DNA of 64,000 nucleotides, from NCBI RefSeq assembly GCF_001039355.2, contig NW_019776017.1, forward strand, positions 28,892 to 92,891. The letters run 5' to 3'. Each line of letters starts with the position of its first letter. The first letter of the stretch is position 1. Below are positions 12,601 to 24,237 of this stretch, in pieces. Source of the stretch: Lingula anatina. Lineage: Eukaryota; Brachiopoda; Lingulata; Lingulida; Lingulidae. Below the pieces are notes generated by a model that saw nothing but the letters and a program-made list of their open reading frames with translations, ran no database searches and was not told the DNA's origin. The position numbers were made by a program, and so were the translations under genes.

Positions 12601-13768
12601 TTTTGTGGCAGTAATTTAGCTAGATGGCTGTGATAGCTTTGCCTCAGACTTGATGCCAGTTGAAATTGTCTTGGGCACCTCCAGCTAGGACCCAGGCTAA
12701 GAATATTTTGTATTCTGGCCTCCAATAAGCAACCCATGGGGAATCATCTGATGTCAGTTGACCTTAACCAATTAATCAGCATATAATCCTAATATAAGCA
12801 TCCTCAGCAATGCCAGAGGCCTCTGAGCTCACTGATTACTCCTCCTGAGGAAAACTTGATTCATCTTAAATTACCTATGGTACATGTGACTCAGGCAACT
12901 TTGTGAACAATTACAATATTTTAGAGGCCTTTTTTGAGATGTATTGTTAAGTACTTACTGGGAAAGTGTGGGAAACTTTGTCAGTTGATGATAGGCCAGA
13001 ACTTAGAAAGACACAAAAATGCATCTATGCAAACAAACAGTTAATTGTTTCTTTATTCCTGAACAACACATCATGATTAATAATTTCAGATTTAGAGTTT
13101 GACAACGATGATGAGGAAAATTGGCACCTTCCTGCAATAGTTAATGCATGTCAAGAATCCAGAAACAGAAGACCAGAAATTGAACTAAGTAATGTACCTC
13201 CCATTGAAGATGTTGCCTTTGATGAGCTATCAGATGATGATGCCCCCTTATCTAAACCGGTATGTATAACTTTGCTAACTGTGATGTTGCATTGGTTGAG
13301 TGCATATTGTAATTGTCATTACTAATACTTCAATGTAAACTATTAAAACTTTGTTATTGCACTGTTATGATATTTCAGTTAATAATTGGGAGAGTGACCC
13401 GAGCACTGCTGGGAACTAGTACCAGGCAGGCAGGCATACAGTCTACTACCTCTACCCCAGCAGTGGAATTGAAGGTGGGAGATATGTGCCTGCTCAATGT
13501 TACTGCACATGACGACTGGTGGCCTCAAGTTGCCAAGGTTAACAGGATACATGGTGACACAGTGGAAATCACTTGGTTTTCAGGAGCTGTGTCCTCTTCC
13601 TTTAAAGTCCTCAAAAGGAGACAGGGTAGAGAACACATACCCTGGACCGAAAGTATAACAAGAAATGACATTTGGTACTATGGGTTTAACCTCACAAAGA
13701 AGTCCAATTTGCCCCTCCATGTTAAAAACAAACTCAGAGAATTTGATCACGGGGAACACAGTAATTAG
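9612..13768 (+). CDS. transposon gene B: transposase-like protein with Tudor-like C-terminus, catalytic core apparently missing
   Basis: Exons with GT-AG borders and agreeing phases: 9612-9741, 10150-10284, 10433-10762, 11222-11496, 12114-12235. These give 330 codons: an acidic Asp/Ser-rich start, then a helical segment with 'YGLSERTFARYKKWV', then 'KIHLPSCHTKFDIYKLY', then a CxxC knuckle (KCNKC) and a basic helix. This order resembles the N-terminal halves of animal DDE transposases, in which the catalytic core follows directly. Instead 12236-13089 holds no recognisable coding sequence. The next exon (13090-13259, acidic) needs the other phase, so direct splicing reaches TGA within a few codons. 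The last exon (13379-13768) encodes a Tudor/SH3-like fold: 'DMCLLNVTAHDDWWPQVAKV', 'VEITWFSG' and 'DIWYYGF'. Probably a core-deleted copy, or two genes. Confidence 0.6.
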
Positions 13769-14549
13769 GAGGAGATATAATGTAAACTGTCTTGGATTAA
13801 TGGGTAGCACACATTATCAAGAAATTTAATCATCTAGATTGTAAAGGTAGAAACTATGATATGATTACTAACTGCAACAAAGATTCCTGCTCCTGCAACT
13901 TTATCTTACAGTTTATTATAGAAGTTTTTTTTTACTTTATTAAATGTGCTTACTGGAATTCCCATTGCTAAAGGTGATATATCTGAACTTTGATTTTTCC
14001 CTTGTTTTTGTGTTTTGTTCACAAGTTTATTTTCCCAAAATTAAAAAATCTATTGTTCCCCTCCCAAGTGACATCAGTGACACACTGGTTATTCTAAAGC
14101 TGTCAGTTGCACAGTGGGTCCCCGGGTGACAGAGCTTTCACCCCTCCTGTTATATTTCCATGGTTAAGCCACCTAACCCCTAAATCATTGTAAAATGGTG
14201 GTACATATTTGAGAAAATCACACTGCAGTAATCTGCTTAATAAACAACCTACTTTTGTGCTGCAATTTTCTTTCATTCGTATCTCCATTTTTGCCATGTT
14301 ATTATTCTATTTGTAGTTATTTTTGAAGGCCCCTTATTAGTATCTCATTATGTTAAAAGAAATTAGCCTACAATATTAATTATTTAGATTTAGATATGCC
14401 TAGTCTATTTTAAGAATCATATTTTATAATAATAATATCACAGGTTTCATTATTGTTGAAACCCATTACTGATAAGCACACCACACTGTAGTAAAATAGT
14501 ATGAAATACACAAAAATGTTTGTATCCCAGTATTATATAAAACACTCAA
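13769..14549. other. 3' region of gene B, no gene seen
   Basis: AT-rich sequence between the gene B stop codon and the right inverted repeat. Probably 3' untranslated and spacer sequence. Short ORFs at 13944-14129 and 14103-14297 have no recognisable content. Confidence 0.5.
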
Positions 14550-15200
14550 ACAAACCTAATAAAAGTATAAAAAACATGTTTTAATTATTATATGGTATAA
14601 GAGTGAATGGCAATTGAAAATGAGATGCTACAAGTAATAAAAAGTTTATGTAAATTAATCACTATCACTTGTCCTATTAAAGCTGTGTTAACACCTAACA
14701 TACAACAAGTCTGTTATTTTCTCAGCCATATGTAATTGATATCTTGCGTAATGCAAATGCCAGTGAAATTCCTCGGACAAATTCCTGACCTACATACTTT
14801 AATCCTTGATCTTCAGCACACTCTCAGCAAAGAGGAATAGTATAATGTTCTTGTTGCATTGAGTCGATTTATTTTGGAAAAGTAAGGCTTTAGACATGAT
14901 CAGCCATTTTGAGCTGCAAATTTTATAGGCAGTTTAATTTGGGCCAGATTCAAAACCAAGTTGAGTTACCTAATTAAGTCACTGGTCAGAAATGCCAGGA
15001 CACACTTGAAAGGAAATCACACTACAGTAATTTTATCTATGTAATAAACAACCACTTACTTGAGTAGCAGTTTCATCTCAAGTGTGTATTCTGCCATATT
15101 TGACCTAAGACTTAGGTTACTTGATTTTTAATTCTAGCATAAATACAACAGTACACTGTAGTACCCTTGTAATTGAAAAGCTGACCCCCCCCCCCCCCCC
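14550..15200 (-). repeat. right terminal inverted repeat of the giant transposon
   Basis: Reverse complement of the left arm without its internal insertion. It ends in a C run at 15185-15200. Part of it (from about 15013) is repeated after the contig join at 15480. Confidence 0.85.
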
Positions 15201-15960
15201 AGTAAATGTAGAAGATCTTTTTAAATGAAAATTTCAAAATTAATATTTTTTTACAAGTTGAAAGAATTAAGTAATTAATATTTTTCATTTACAATTGGCA
15301 TTACTGTGCCATTCATTAGTTGAAAATACCAAGTACCATATATAATTATACAGAGGTTAAATCTTTATTTTGGGCCCTTCAAATTAAAGACTATGATACT
15401 TCAAGATATTTCAGAGATAATGTTTATTTTTTGAGTTTGAACACTGGAACCAACCCATGGATAGTCAAAGTGTAATGGCNAAGGAAATCACACTACAGTA
15501 ATTTTATCTATGTAATAAACAACCACTTACTTGAGTAGCAGTTTCATCTCAAGTGTGTATTCTGCCATATTTGACCTAAGACTTAGGTTACTTGATTTTT
15601 AGCGGATTTTTAATTCTAGCGTAAATACAACAGTACACTGTAGTACCCTTGTAATTGAAAAGCTGCCCCCCCCCCCCCAGTAAATGTAGAAGATCTTTTT
15701 AAATGAAAATTTCAAAATTAATTAATATTTTTTTACAAGTTGAAAGAATTAAGTAATTAATATTTTTCATTTACAATTGGCATTACTGTGCCATTCATTA
15801 GTTGAAAATACCAAGTACCATATATAATTATACAGAGGTTAAATCTTTATTTTGGGCCCTTCAAAATAAAGACTATGATACTTCAAGATATTTCAGAGAT
15901 AATGTTTTTTTTTTGAGTTTGAACACTGGAACCAACCCATGTATAGTCAAAGTGTAATGG
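15013..15960 (+). repeat. duplicated block around the N at 15480 (probable haplotype overlap)
   Basis: 15013-15479 is repeated almost exactly at 15481-15960, including part of the transposon's right arm, the C run and about 280 bp of flank. The copies differ by small indels (an extra 'agcggattttta' near 15600, a shorter C run). The single N between them suggests unmerged allelic contig ends. Confidence 0.8.
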
Positions 15961-15986
15961 CTTTAATTCCTTTAAAAATGCGTCTG

Positions 15987-16016
15987 AGGTAACTCTATCT
16001 GTAGATAGAGTTACCT
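15987..16016. other. perfect hairpin 1 (14-bp arms, 2-base centre)
   Basis: AGGTAACTCTATCT at 15987-16000 and its exact complement at 16003-16016. It is unrelated to the nearby transposon end and resembles the second hairpin 35 bp downstream. Confidence 0.85.
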
Positions 16017-16050
16017 GGTTTGAGTTTCTGACACAGTTTCCTGCTTTGGG

Positions 16051-16092
16051 CCTCTCAGCTAACTTTATCTATGGATAAAGTTAGCTGAGAGG
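16051..16092. other. perfect hairpin 2 (19-bp arms, 4-base loop)
   Basis: CCTCTCAGCTAACTTTATC at 16051-16069, loop TATG, exact complement at 16074-16092. The inner stem (TAACTTTATC) is a near copy of that of hairpin 1 (TAACTCTATC). It could be a cruciform-forming repeat, a tiny foldback transposon or a transcribed hairpin. No promoter signal decides this. Confidence 0.85.
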
Positions 16093-17320
16093 AAAACTTG
16101 GCAGAAGTCAGTGTCAATCATCTCTGTACTAACCTGAATTAAATGGTTGCAGATTAGGTTTCATTGCATTATGCAATTAAATCTGATAGAGTACCCAGAT
16201 GCACACTCTCAAGGAGTTTATGTTTAGTTGGCCAAATGACTAAATGATTGCCAGCTGAAATCAGAACCTGTTTGTTTGGCAATCTCGATATTTTCTCCAA
16301 ACTATTTACAAACTTTTACCGTCTTAAAATGTAGAGCAAGCTTAAAAATGTGGATTGTAAAATTTATGCAAAAGGAGTCACATTCTTAATTGAAAAAAAA
16401 AGTTGTGTGCATCGAAAAACCTAACGTTTTTCTCAATTTAAGTCCCTTGGTTTACCATTTAATTATAGAACGTTAGTGTTGAGAATGACTAACATATTAA
16501 ATACACATTTTATTTTTGTTCTTGCTGATTTTTTTTTTTTTTGTGAGGGAAAACATCTATGAAAATCTCAAAAGAAAAATTGATTGATTGATAATAATAG
16601 TATGCAGTTATGTACAGGGATACCTCAACAAAACTGGGGCGTACTGCACCGAGAGCAAAGTTGTACACGTACACTATCCATGGTACAGAAAATAAATAAA
16701 CATCCAATTTATGAGGATTTTAATTGAGATTCAAATTGGTTAACTGGTTTTGCTATCCTTTTGATACTTAACCAATTGGACATATAATACAGTGTATGAA
16801 TAAAAACTGTTCTCATACACGTATTTCGAGTTGAGTTAAAAAAAGTCCACTTGGCCGCATGAAGATAAATGGCAAAGGTACAATACGGTGTATTGGATCT
16901 AGTCAACTCATGTGACATGTGCGCCGGATGATTCTTCGCTGTGACCAATGTAAGGAATTGTCTGAAATCAGAATAAAAACATAAATGAATCGTCTTGGCT
17001 GTTAAAACAGCAACACTATCAACAAAATACATATTTAGAAGAAGCTTTTTTGTAGAGAAAGGCAACATTGCAGAGGTGCTTTTGCATAATATCTACACCT
17101 TTTGTTACATACACACTTTATGTAAAACAAATGTACCTCTTTGCTACTGAGGTGACTGACTTGGCTGGTGCAAATTAGTAACACACAAGCACACACACAC
17201 ACACGCAAGCGCGCGCACAAACACCACCTATATATTTGTGTTCTTTGTGATTTTTTTCACATACAGGCATGTCGAGCTGAACGACTTGATTTTTTTTTCT
17301 TCCTTTTACACCTCATTCCC
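16093..17320. other. intergenic, no gene seen
   Basis: No conserved coding pattern. A T/A-rich region downstream of the MS4A-like gene, probably including its 3' untranslated part near 17320. A short CA/CG-rich simple repeat lies near 17189-17215. Confidence 0.5.
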
Positions 17321-18752
17321 CTACTGTACATAGTTCAATTCTGCGCCTTGTCTGGCCAGCATGTGCCTCCTTACCTCGGGATCGCAGCAAATACACCTAT
17401 GACACGCTATGAACATGTTAATGGGACCCATATACAACGCCTCGAAGCAGATAAATGTCATCATCAGCACCAATGTCAGGAGAAGAGGAGTTTGGAACAT
17501 CGCACTAGGAGGGTCGCTTAGGTCATCGCCAATGACGTCAAGAGCTTTGTCGTAAGCGACTGAAGATGTTATGGGTGATATCGTGGTGGTGGTTTGGCAG
17601 CGACTTCTGTAAAACAAAACCCATTATCAAATAACGGAGCCTCCATATGGTGCAATTGCATTTAACAACATAAAATTCATTGGAAGACCACTGACTTTTC
17701 TCTTCGGCTCCAGCGTCAATATTTTGACGACATGCTATTTTTCATTGTAAGCAAATTATCGGAACAATAAAAGGACATTCGTTTCAAGCTTTAAAATTAA
17801 GTAAAATGTCAATGAAGTGACTTTCAACACAGTAAAATTACGAAAATCAACATTTAAATCAAAACAACATATTTGGCCCGGCTACGTTATAATATATCGT
17901 CAACATACATAACGCTAACAAAAAGTGACCCATAATTGATAAATCAAACGATAAGCATGTGTAGTATATCTTGGAACGTCCGCTTTCACTCTTTTATCAT
18001 AACGCGTACTTACTCTACAGGTAACGTCTGTACAGTGGTCATGTCTACAAGTATGGCTATAATGCCCACCGTCATGGCCACGGCGCACCACAGCAAAGCC
18101 TGAGAACGAAGGCATGTTTTTTTTCATCAAAATTCAAAACGAGCACAATCAATTAAACAAAATCGACAAAACTCGTTATTCTGCGTTGCATGATTACATT
18201 TATTCATGCACGGATGTTAAACAAACCTATGCATTAAAACTGAAATGCATTTCAGGCAAACGGTTGACTTTTGTCTACCATTTCAGAAGTACGTGTATCA
18301 ATTAAAGCAACAAACAGCGTACGTAAATCAGAAGCAGATTATCCCTATTATATCAGAGAAGAATTATTAAAATGAAGAAAGTAAAACGAAAGAAACGGTA
18401 GTGTCGATGGTTAACTGACAAAAGTCATGTTGGGGAGGAGCACAGCATCTGCTGCCATAGTCAAAGATGCAAACAAAAACTTTAAAACAATCAACGAATG
18501 ATCTAATATACAGGTTAAACACTCTGTATAATCATAATTTGATATGGTGATTATAATCATAATGATAATTCCCGCTCATTTAAGTTGACACATATACATT
18601 ATATAGACTTACAAGCTTTCTTGCACTTTTTAATGTTATTATTATGGCAGGAACACCGAACACAACACCCTGGAAATACACGAAGAAATACGTGTACATT
18701 GATATCGACGAATCTCGAAATTAAGCGAATTGAATACCAATTAAAAAGAGAA

Positions 18753-18783
<31 letters not shown>

Positions 18784-19159
18784 AGAGAGATAGAGAGGGG
18801 GAGGGAGGGAGGAGCAGTTGGAAGAAAGAGGAACCTGCTACATACCAGGATACCAACCCACCACACGTGACCTGCTGACGTACATAGCATGTGTTGCGTC
18901 ATCATTTCCTGCTTGGCTCCCAGTCCAATGTGAATGAAACCTGGCAAGAAAAAGATTTGAATTATGAGTCAAACTACATACTGATCAATCAATAACAATN
19001 CGCTAATGAGTACTTAGTTTGAGGTTGATGCCAAAGAACTGGTATTTCCATTGTAAGACTTCCTTATGGAATTTCACTTCACTTTTAATTTGGGTAATTT
19101 GTGGTATTTGGCTAAGCCAAAAAAACTTCAGTGATCAAAATATTATGCACAGTGGAAAA

Positions 19160-19223
<64 letters not shown>

Positions 19224-19415
19224 CGAATCTCACCTGCACAAAGTAATGGGGAACGAACAATGGCGTTGAATACATCCAAACGCCATTGACGATTGCTTTT
19301 TAAATTAATTACCGGTACCTGTGATAATCAGCAACACAGCAGACAAGATCATGGGGATTTTCATTCTGACAGAAAACGATCTGTCAGGGAATTTAAGGCA
19401 GCCACACGGTACCAT
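17321..19415 (-). CDS. MS4A/CD20-like four-transmembrane protein, 206 aa, five exons
   Basis: Exons on minus: 19415-19319, 18940-18846, 18669-18613, 18099-18014, 17606-17321. They give 621 nt with consistent phases. An in-frame stop precedes the chosen ATG, whose context AAAATGG is favourable. Four hydrophobic helices are visible: residues about 21-40 (ILSAVLLIITGGFIHIGLG), 58-76 (VGILGVVFGVPAIIITL), 84-104 (ALLWCAVAMTVGIIAILVD) and 152-178 (PLLLTLVLMMTFICFEALYM). A loop of about 45 residues lies between helices 3 and 4. Four cysteines at 180-186 directly follow helix 4 and could be palmitoylated. Spacing and the 'GFIHIGLG' motif resemble the MS4A/TMEM176 superfamily of surface membrane proteins; the match is by pattern only. 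Intron 1 contains the N at 19000 and a GA array. Confidence 0.7.
18749..18815. repeat. (GA)n/G-rich microsatellite
   Basis: GA repeats followed by a G run and GAGG repeats, in intron 2 of the MS4A-like gene. Confidence 0.95.
19160..19219. repeat. (TA)n microsatellite
   Basis: About 30 uninterrupted TA units in intron 1 of the MS4A-like gene. Confidence 0.97.
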
Positions 19416-19543
19416 TTTGACTTCTTCTGCGGACGACCTCTTCTGGATGTATTTCTATTCTTGTATTCTGGAACAGACCCCTGAAATGACACATAGCATT
19501 TTTATACAAGGAGCGCACAATCTCTCATTTCTTCTGTAGTTAG

Positions 19544-19838
19544 AGGTATAATAACTCTTCGTATGATCTCTATATTTCACAATAAAAACGGCAGTTATAG
19601 CTAATTTTCTGATATCTGAGCTTGTCGTCAGACCACATGACCTCCATAGATGGCTGTACTCTGCAATAATCTCTTCAGAGATTATTAAAAAAAAACTGTT
19701 TAGAGAGAAAAAAAAAAGAAAAAACGGGGACTAACTTTAAATGTAGAAATGGATTCGTTAACCATGGGTAAGTATGGGAAAATTGTTGTTTACTCTAGGA
19801 AAAGTCATTTTTGGCCAAAACGAACAGTTATTATCCCT
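19544..19838. mobile_element. TTAA-type MITE, family 1
   Basis: Ends AGGTATAATAACTCTTCG and CGAACAGTTATTATCCCT. The interior is shared with 7029-7365 and 51414-51753. Flanks are TTAG and TAAA, a decayed TTAA target. It sits about 130 bp upstream of the MS4A-like start codon, where it could affect the promoter. Confidence 0.75.
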
Positions 19839-20398
19839 TAAATGCTGACGCGCAGACATTTACCACACGCCTCTCCCTAAAATAATATACCTCTGACGCT
19901 GCACAGCATATCCGAAAACTAGGTCAGTTCGTAGTAATAATGCTGTCACCGGTCGTCTTAATATGGTCCAAATATTGATCAAATCCGGTAAAAACACGGT
20001 GCTGTACAGTCCATATTAACTGCTTGAAATGGAGCAGAGAGCACATGTACTATATTAGTCACTAAACACTCTCGCCAACAGCTAGCGTACTCCATACCTA
20101 TACTTACCAGTATATGGAGACATGCAAGCTAGTCAGCTAGGCCTACCGGTACACGTAGCAGCGACTTTCCTTCCCCTCCCGTCTACATGAGTCGTTTACT
20201 TGGTCACCTATCAGGTCTGAACTACACACATGGTCCACTCTTCACTGGAATTGATATAACAAAGAGTACAGAGAACAAGCGCTAGACGATGACGTTTCAA
20301 TCGCTGCTGCCGGATATCCTGCAGTACGGACATTATATGCCATATATCAGCCGTAGGTACAGGTTATATATTGCCAAGCCTGTGCTACATTAAGCATA
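19839..20398. other. intergenic, no gene seen
   Basis: Mixed-composition sequence upstream of the MS4A-like gene. No ORF or repeat was recognised. Confidence 0.5.
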
Positions 20399-20682
20399 CC
20401 CGCACGAAAATGCAGTAGTATCGAAGTAGCAAAGAAGCATTAACGCAGTAGTGGTGTGGAGCATATTTGCAGTAGAAATGCAGCATAGCCTACTACAATT
20501 CTACTTCAAAAATTACATAGGGTCGTACAGAAGAGGAGCATTAATGCAGTAGATTTGCAGCATGATAGAAGCATGTTTCAAATATGCTAATTAGCTCCCC
20601 AGTCGAAGCAGATTTGAAGCATGTTTGCAGTAGAATTGCAGTAGTCTACTGCGCTGGAGTATCTACTTCGTTTGCGTGCGGG
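20399..20682 (+). mobile_element. MITE with CCCGCACG ends (copy 1)
   Basis: 284 bp with CCCGCACG and CGTGCGGG termini and TA on both sides (20397-20398, 20683-20684). The body is built almost entirely of reiterated GCAGTAG/GAAGCAT-type words. The same element lies inverted at 30626-30909. Confidence 0.85.
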
Positions 20683-20899
20683 TAAGCTGTGTGTACATGT
20701 GGTGGCGAACTGGTGCCTGATTTCGGGGAAGTAGTGAGGATATTCGTTTTAATGTTACACCAGTGTGCGCGTCTCACGAGTCCATAACCTGCATGACTGA
20801 TTATTCAGGGTAGATTGCATATGACGATTCGATTCGTGCTTACAGGGGGGAATATTTCCTACATTTTTTCATAATTATTTAGCTCTTATGTCGTTTTTA

Positions 20900-22440
20900 A
20901 AATACGTGTCACCTCATTGAATTCTGCACTGAGCACGAAAATAACCCGTAGACGTACCAGATTTGTATAAAATATTTTTCGTAAACACGAAGTCATTAAA
21001 CCGATATACTGGGTTTGCATTGGTAATCTCACATTGTGCGGCGACATCTCCTATCTAGTGACGGACACTACCTTGTTTTGTAATGAGTGTAACGCCGCTG
21101 ATATTGTAAGAGTTTTCATGCAAAGCGATTACGATCCCTTTCACCAGAAGTCTCACTGCACGATTAGGAGTCACCCACGACGCCATGCGGGGCACCAGGT
21201 GTGTGATATGTACATGCATACCCAAGTGATGCTGCAGTAAACATTAAGTCAGCTTAACAAACTGACTTTATCTATTACCTTTAATTGCGATTATTTATCT
21301 TAGATAGGAGAACAATAAAAAACATTGCGATACCAAAACGTATGTCCTACTTGCGGTTCCTACATGCTCTGAAGTATCTAGATTGTTACGTCGAAAAATC
21401 ACTTGGGCTCCATCACCTCGGCCACGCGCATCGCACGAGTCCCATTTCTTAAGCCTAGGTTACAGCTCTCACGGGGGCCGCATGGTGTAAAAAATATTGA
21501 ATACGATTCCCCTTGAAAGGCCAATGTTACCAAAAGATTCGACCAGATAATGTTAACGTCCTCGCCGTAGTTCGTAGCTACCTACGATGTCAAAAATAAA
21601 TATATGAATAAAATAGAGTAGAATAAAATGATAAAAAACATATACGATTTCATCCTTCGGTGCAGATGGAAAATGCAATCTAGGCTTTAATGATCTAACT
21701 ATGAATATGAAAAGTAAGGTATATAACAAGGGGATGTGCTCCTAATTTTGTTTTATTTTTAAGTCACCTGTAATCTAAGAAATATTCTAACACCATCAAA
21801 ATGACCAACAAAAATTGCGAACTAATGTGCATAAATGGAAATTAAATTCGTATTCAATGCAATGAACGTGTTATCTTAGGTATACATTGTCATAAATAAC
21901 TTTAATAACTTATATATATGATTCATTTATGAGCGGAGAGGGGGGGGCTACACTTTTACTTTACAATGCCACTATTTAAAATAACTGACCTTTTAAATAC
22001 ATATTCGAGTGCGCACTATACGTCTGATTTTAACATGCAGTGTTAATTGAATTTCACATGATGACGGACTCATGAGAGACGTAATGAGCTCGAGTACATT
22101 ATTCATTTCAATAGAAATGTCGAAAGTGGCGTCATTCTACATACAGTTCACCTACAACCCCATGATAATATGGTAAAAAAAATTTAATTGTACATGTGCA
22201 TTTTTACAAAATGGTGTCAAATTTTAAGATGTGCAGAAGGTATGCTATCGTGCCATTTCTATTTTATTCATTCCGGTCACAAAACATTCTAAATGATGCA
22301 AAAGTTATCAATCATGCACTATTTCCATGAGTTGACTGAGAACCCAGCAATGCTAATTCAAATAACAATCAAGACAGGCAAACCAAATATATAGTAAAAT
22401 AATCCAAAAACGTTTTCACAAAGTCAAAAAAGGCGTGTTC
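20900..22440. other. 3' flank of acetyltransferase copy 1, duplicated at 33620-34936
   Basis: Diverged but collinear with 33620-34936 (for example 'acattgtgcggcgacat' against 'acattgcacggcgacat', and the 'gataataaaaaa' region). The gene duplication therefore carried about 1.4 kb of downstream flank. No gene is seen. Confidence 0.65.
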
Positions 22441-23075
22441 TTAGCACAGTGCACATTCGTTGGAGAGTAATGCAAATACATTATTCCACTTTGGCACTGG
22501 GGTATAACTCTTCGTAGCAAACTTTTGAAAAGTGTCGTACAACCCTATGGTGCTTTCATTGGCCTTCAGAATCTCTCGACCGGCTTCGTTCGAATGTGGC
22601 AGAAAAAAATCGACGCTGGAATCTCGTGGAATGAGGTCTATCAGACCCTTGAGGAGAACCATGGTTCCGACTGTATTTTCTGCATACAGAGGTCCAAGGT
22701 AGAAGCCGTTCATAGCAGGTCTGATTGATCCGTATCCAGCTATCTTCCCTTTCTTTAACAAAACAAGCGATTTTGCCGTTGTTTGGCCGAGCCAAATCTT
22801 CAGCATTTCCGGTCTTGGTACCACGTGATATGACGTATCATAGCCAATGAGGTCCGACATGTCAACATGTCTAAAGTCAATTATATGGTATTTTTGTTCC
22901 ATATCTGGTGGAAGAGGGATGTTCTTGAAGACGCCGTAATAATTTCCCCCTGTGTCTCCCTTAGAAAGTGGGGCGCCGCTGTACTTTTCATATGTATCTA
23001 ATAGGGGCGAGATGGCGCCTGCATAAATATTCCTGTCTCCAAATTCCTCAAAATACTTGCTCATCAGTTTAGCAC
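22441..23075 (-). CDS. acetyltransferase copy 1, exon 3 only (partial)
   Basis: A 635-nt terminal exon, acceptor at 23075 and stop at 22441, encoding the YitH-type C-terminal domain and the end NECALC. Compared with copy 2 I count four amino-acid changes in this exon (for example LLKKGK for LLEKGK, SYTPV for SYIPV). Exons 1 and 2 are absent because the sequence stops at the N at 23401. It is likely the second allele of copy 2 rather than a separate gene. Confidence 0.75.
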
Positions 23076-24237
23076 CTGAAAGAATATACATGTACAGGTT
23101 TAAATCACTATGAATTATAATACGCCATCTGATATAGGCAGTCTTTATCAAATTTACTTTTTGTAATTAGTGGCTGATCCAGGGTGTTGCTAAGAGGAGG
23201 GAGCACAAAGTAAAAGACATAATAAAAACAGTGAATAAGGACAATGACTGTTCGCCTATAGATTGTATGAAACAGGGAATGGACAGTGTTTCATCTGTTT
23301 GCCTGGGCCCCGTATCTCGAAAGCATCGCTCATTTTATAGTGTCTTTCATGTAATTAAACATGGCGGCAAGTTTGGGTTGCTAGTCATAAAAGCATATAC
23401 NAAATAAAATAGAGTAGAATAAAATGATAAAAAACATATACGATTTCATCCTTCGGTGCAGATGGAAAATGCAATCTAGGCTTTAATGATCTAACTATGA
23501 ATATGAAAAGTAAGGTATATAACAAGGGGATGTGCTCTTAATTTTGTTTTTATTTTTAAGTCACCTGTAATCTAAGAAATATTCTAACACCATCAAAATG
23601 ACCAACAAAAATTGCGAACTAATGTGCATAAATGGAAATTAAATTCGTATTCAATGCAATGAACGTGTTATCTTAGGTATACATTGTCATAAATAACTTT
23701 AATAACTTATATATATGATTCATTTATGAGCGGAGAGGAGGGCTACATGTTTACTTTACAATGCCACTATTTAAAAATAACTGACCTTTTAAATACATAT
23801 TCGAGTGCGCACTGTACGTCTGATTTTAACATGCAGTGTTAATTGAATTTCACATGATGACGGACTCATGAGAGACGTAATGAGCTCGAGTACATTATTT
23901 ATTTCAATAGAAATGTCGAAAGTGGCGTCATTCTACATACAGTTCACCTACAACCCCATGATAATATAGTAAAAAAAATTTAATTGTACATGTGCATTTT
24001 TACAAAATGGTGTCAAATTTTAAGATGTGCAGAAGGTATGCTATCGTGCCATTTCTATTTTATTCATTCCGGTCACAAAACATTCTAAATGATGCAAAAG
24101 TTATCAATCATGCACTATTTCCATGAGTTGACTGAGAACCCAGCAATGCTAATTCAAATAACAATCAAGACAAGCAAACCAAAGATATATTGAAATATTC
24201 CAAAAACATTTTCACAAAGTTAAAAAGGGGCGTGTTC

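Larger units (their letters stand above)
1..15200. mobile_element. giant 15.2-kb terminal-inverted-repeat DNA transposon
   Basis: The first 825 bases recur inverted at 14550-15200. Both ends are homopolymers: G at 1-10 followed by CAGCTTTTCAATTACAAGG, and the mirror image ending in a C run at 15185-15200. Between the arms lie two divergent spliced genes: a ParB-like protein (minus) and a transposase-like protein (plus). The left target duplication is outside the window, so the insertion site cannot be checked. The size, the long arms and the two spliced genes resemble large cut-and-paste elements of animals, but I cannot assign a superfamily. It is old enough to hold several nested insertions (5332-5670, 6228-7612, 8051-8654, a reverse-transcriptase relic near 985-1841). 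Gene A remains open, so decay is not advanced. Confidence 0.82.

Noticed and set aside
18741-18947. Coding ORFs through the GA, CA and TA arrays (also near 32546-32951, 33962-34250, 42549-42776, 43501-43864)
   Set aside because: Low-complexity translations of microsatellites, with no conserved sequence around them.
20399-20682. CRISPR array, suggested by regularly recurring GCAGTAG words
   Set aside because: Repeats are only about 7 bp, occur on both strands without constant spacer length, and the unit has transposon ends and a TA target duplication.
22525-22795. ORFs opposite to or out of frame with the acetyltransferase exons (also near 24322, 35010, 39978, 50247 and 57066)
   Set aside because: They recur in every copy only because they shadow the conserved exon 3. 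Their translations show no domain and no splice signals of their own.
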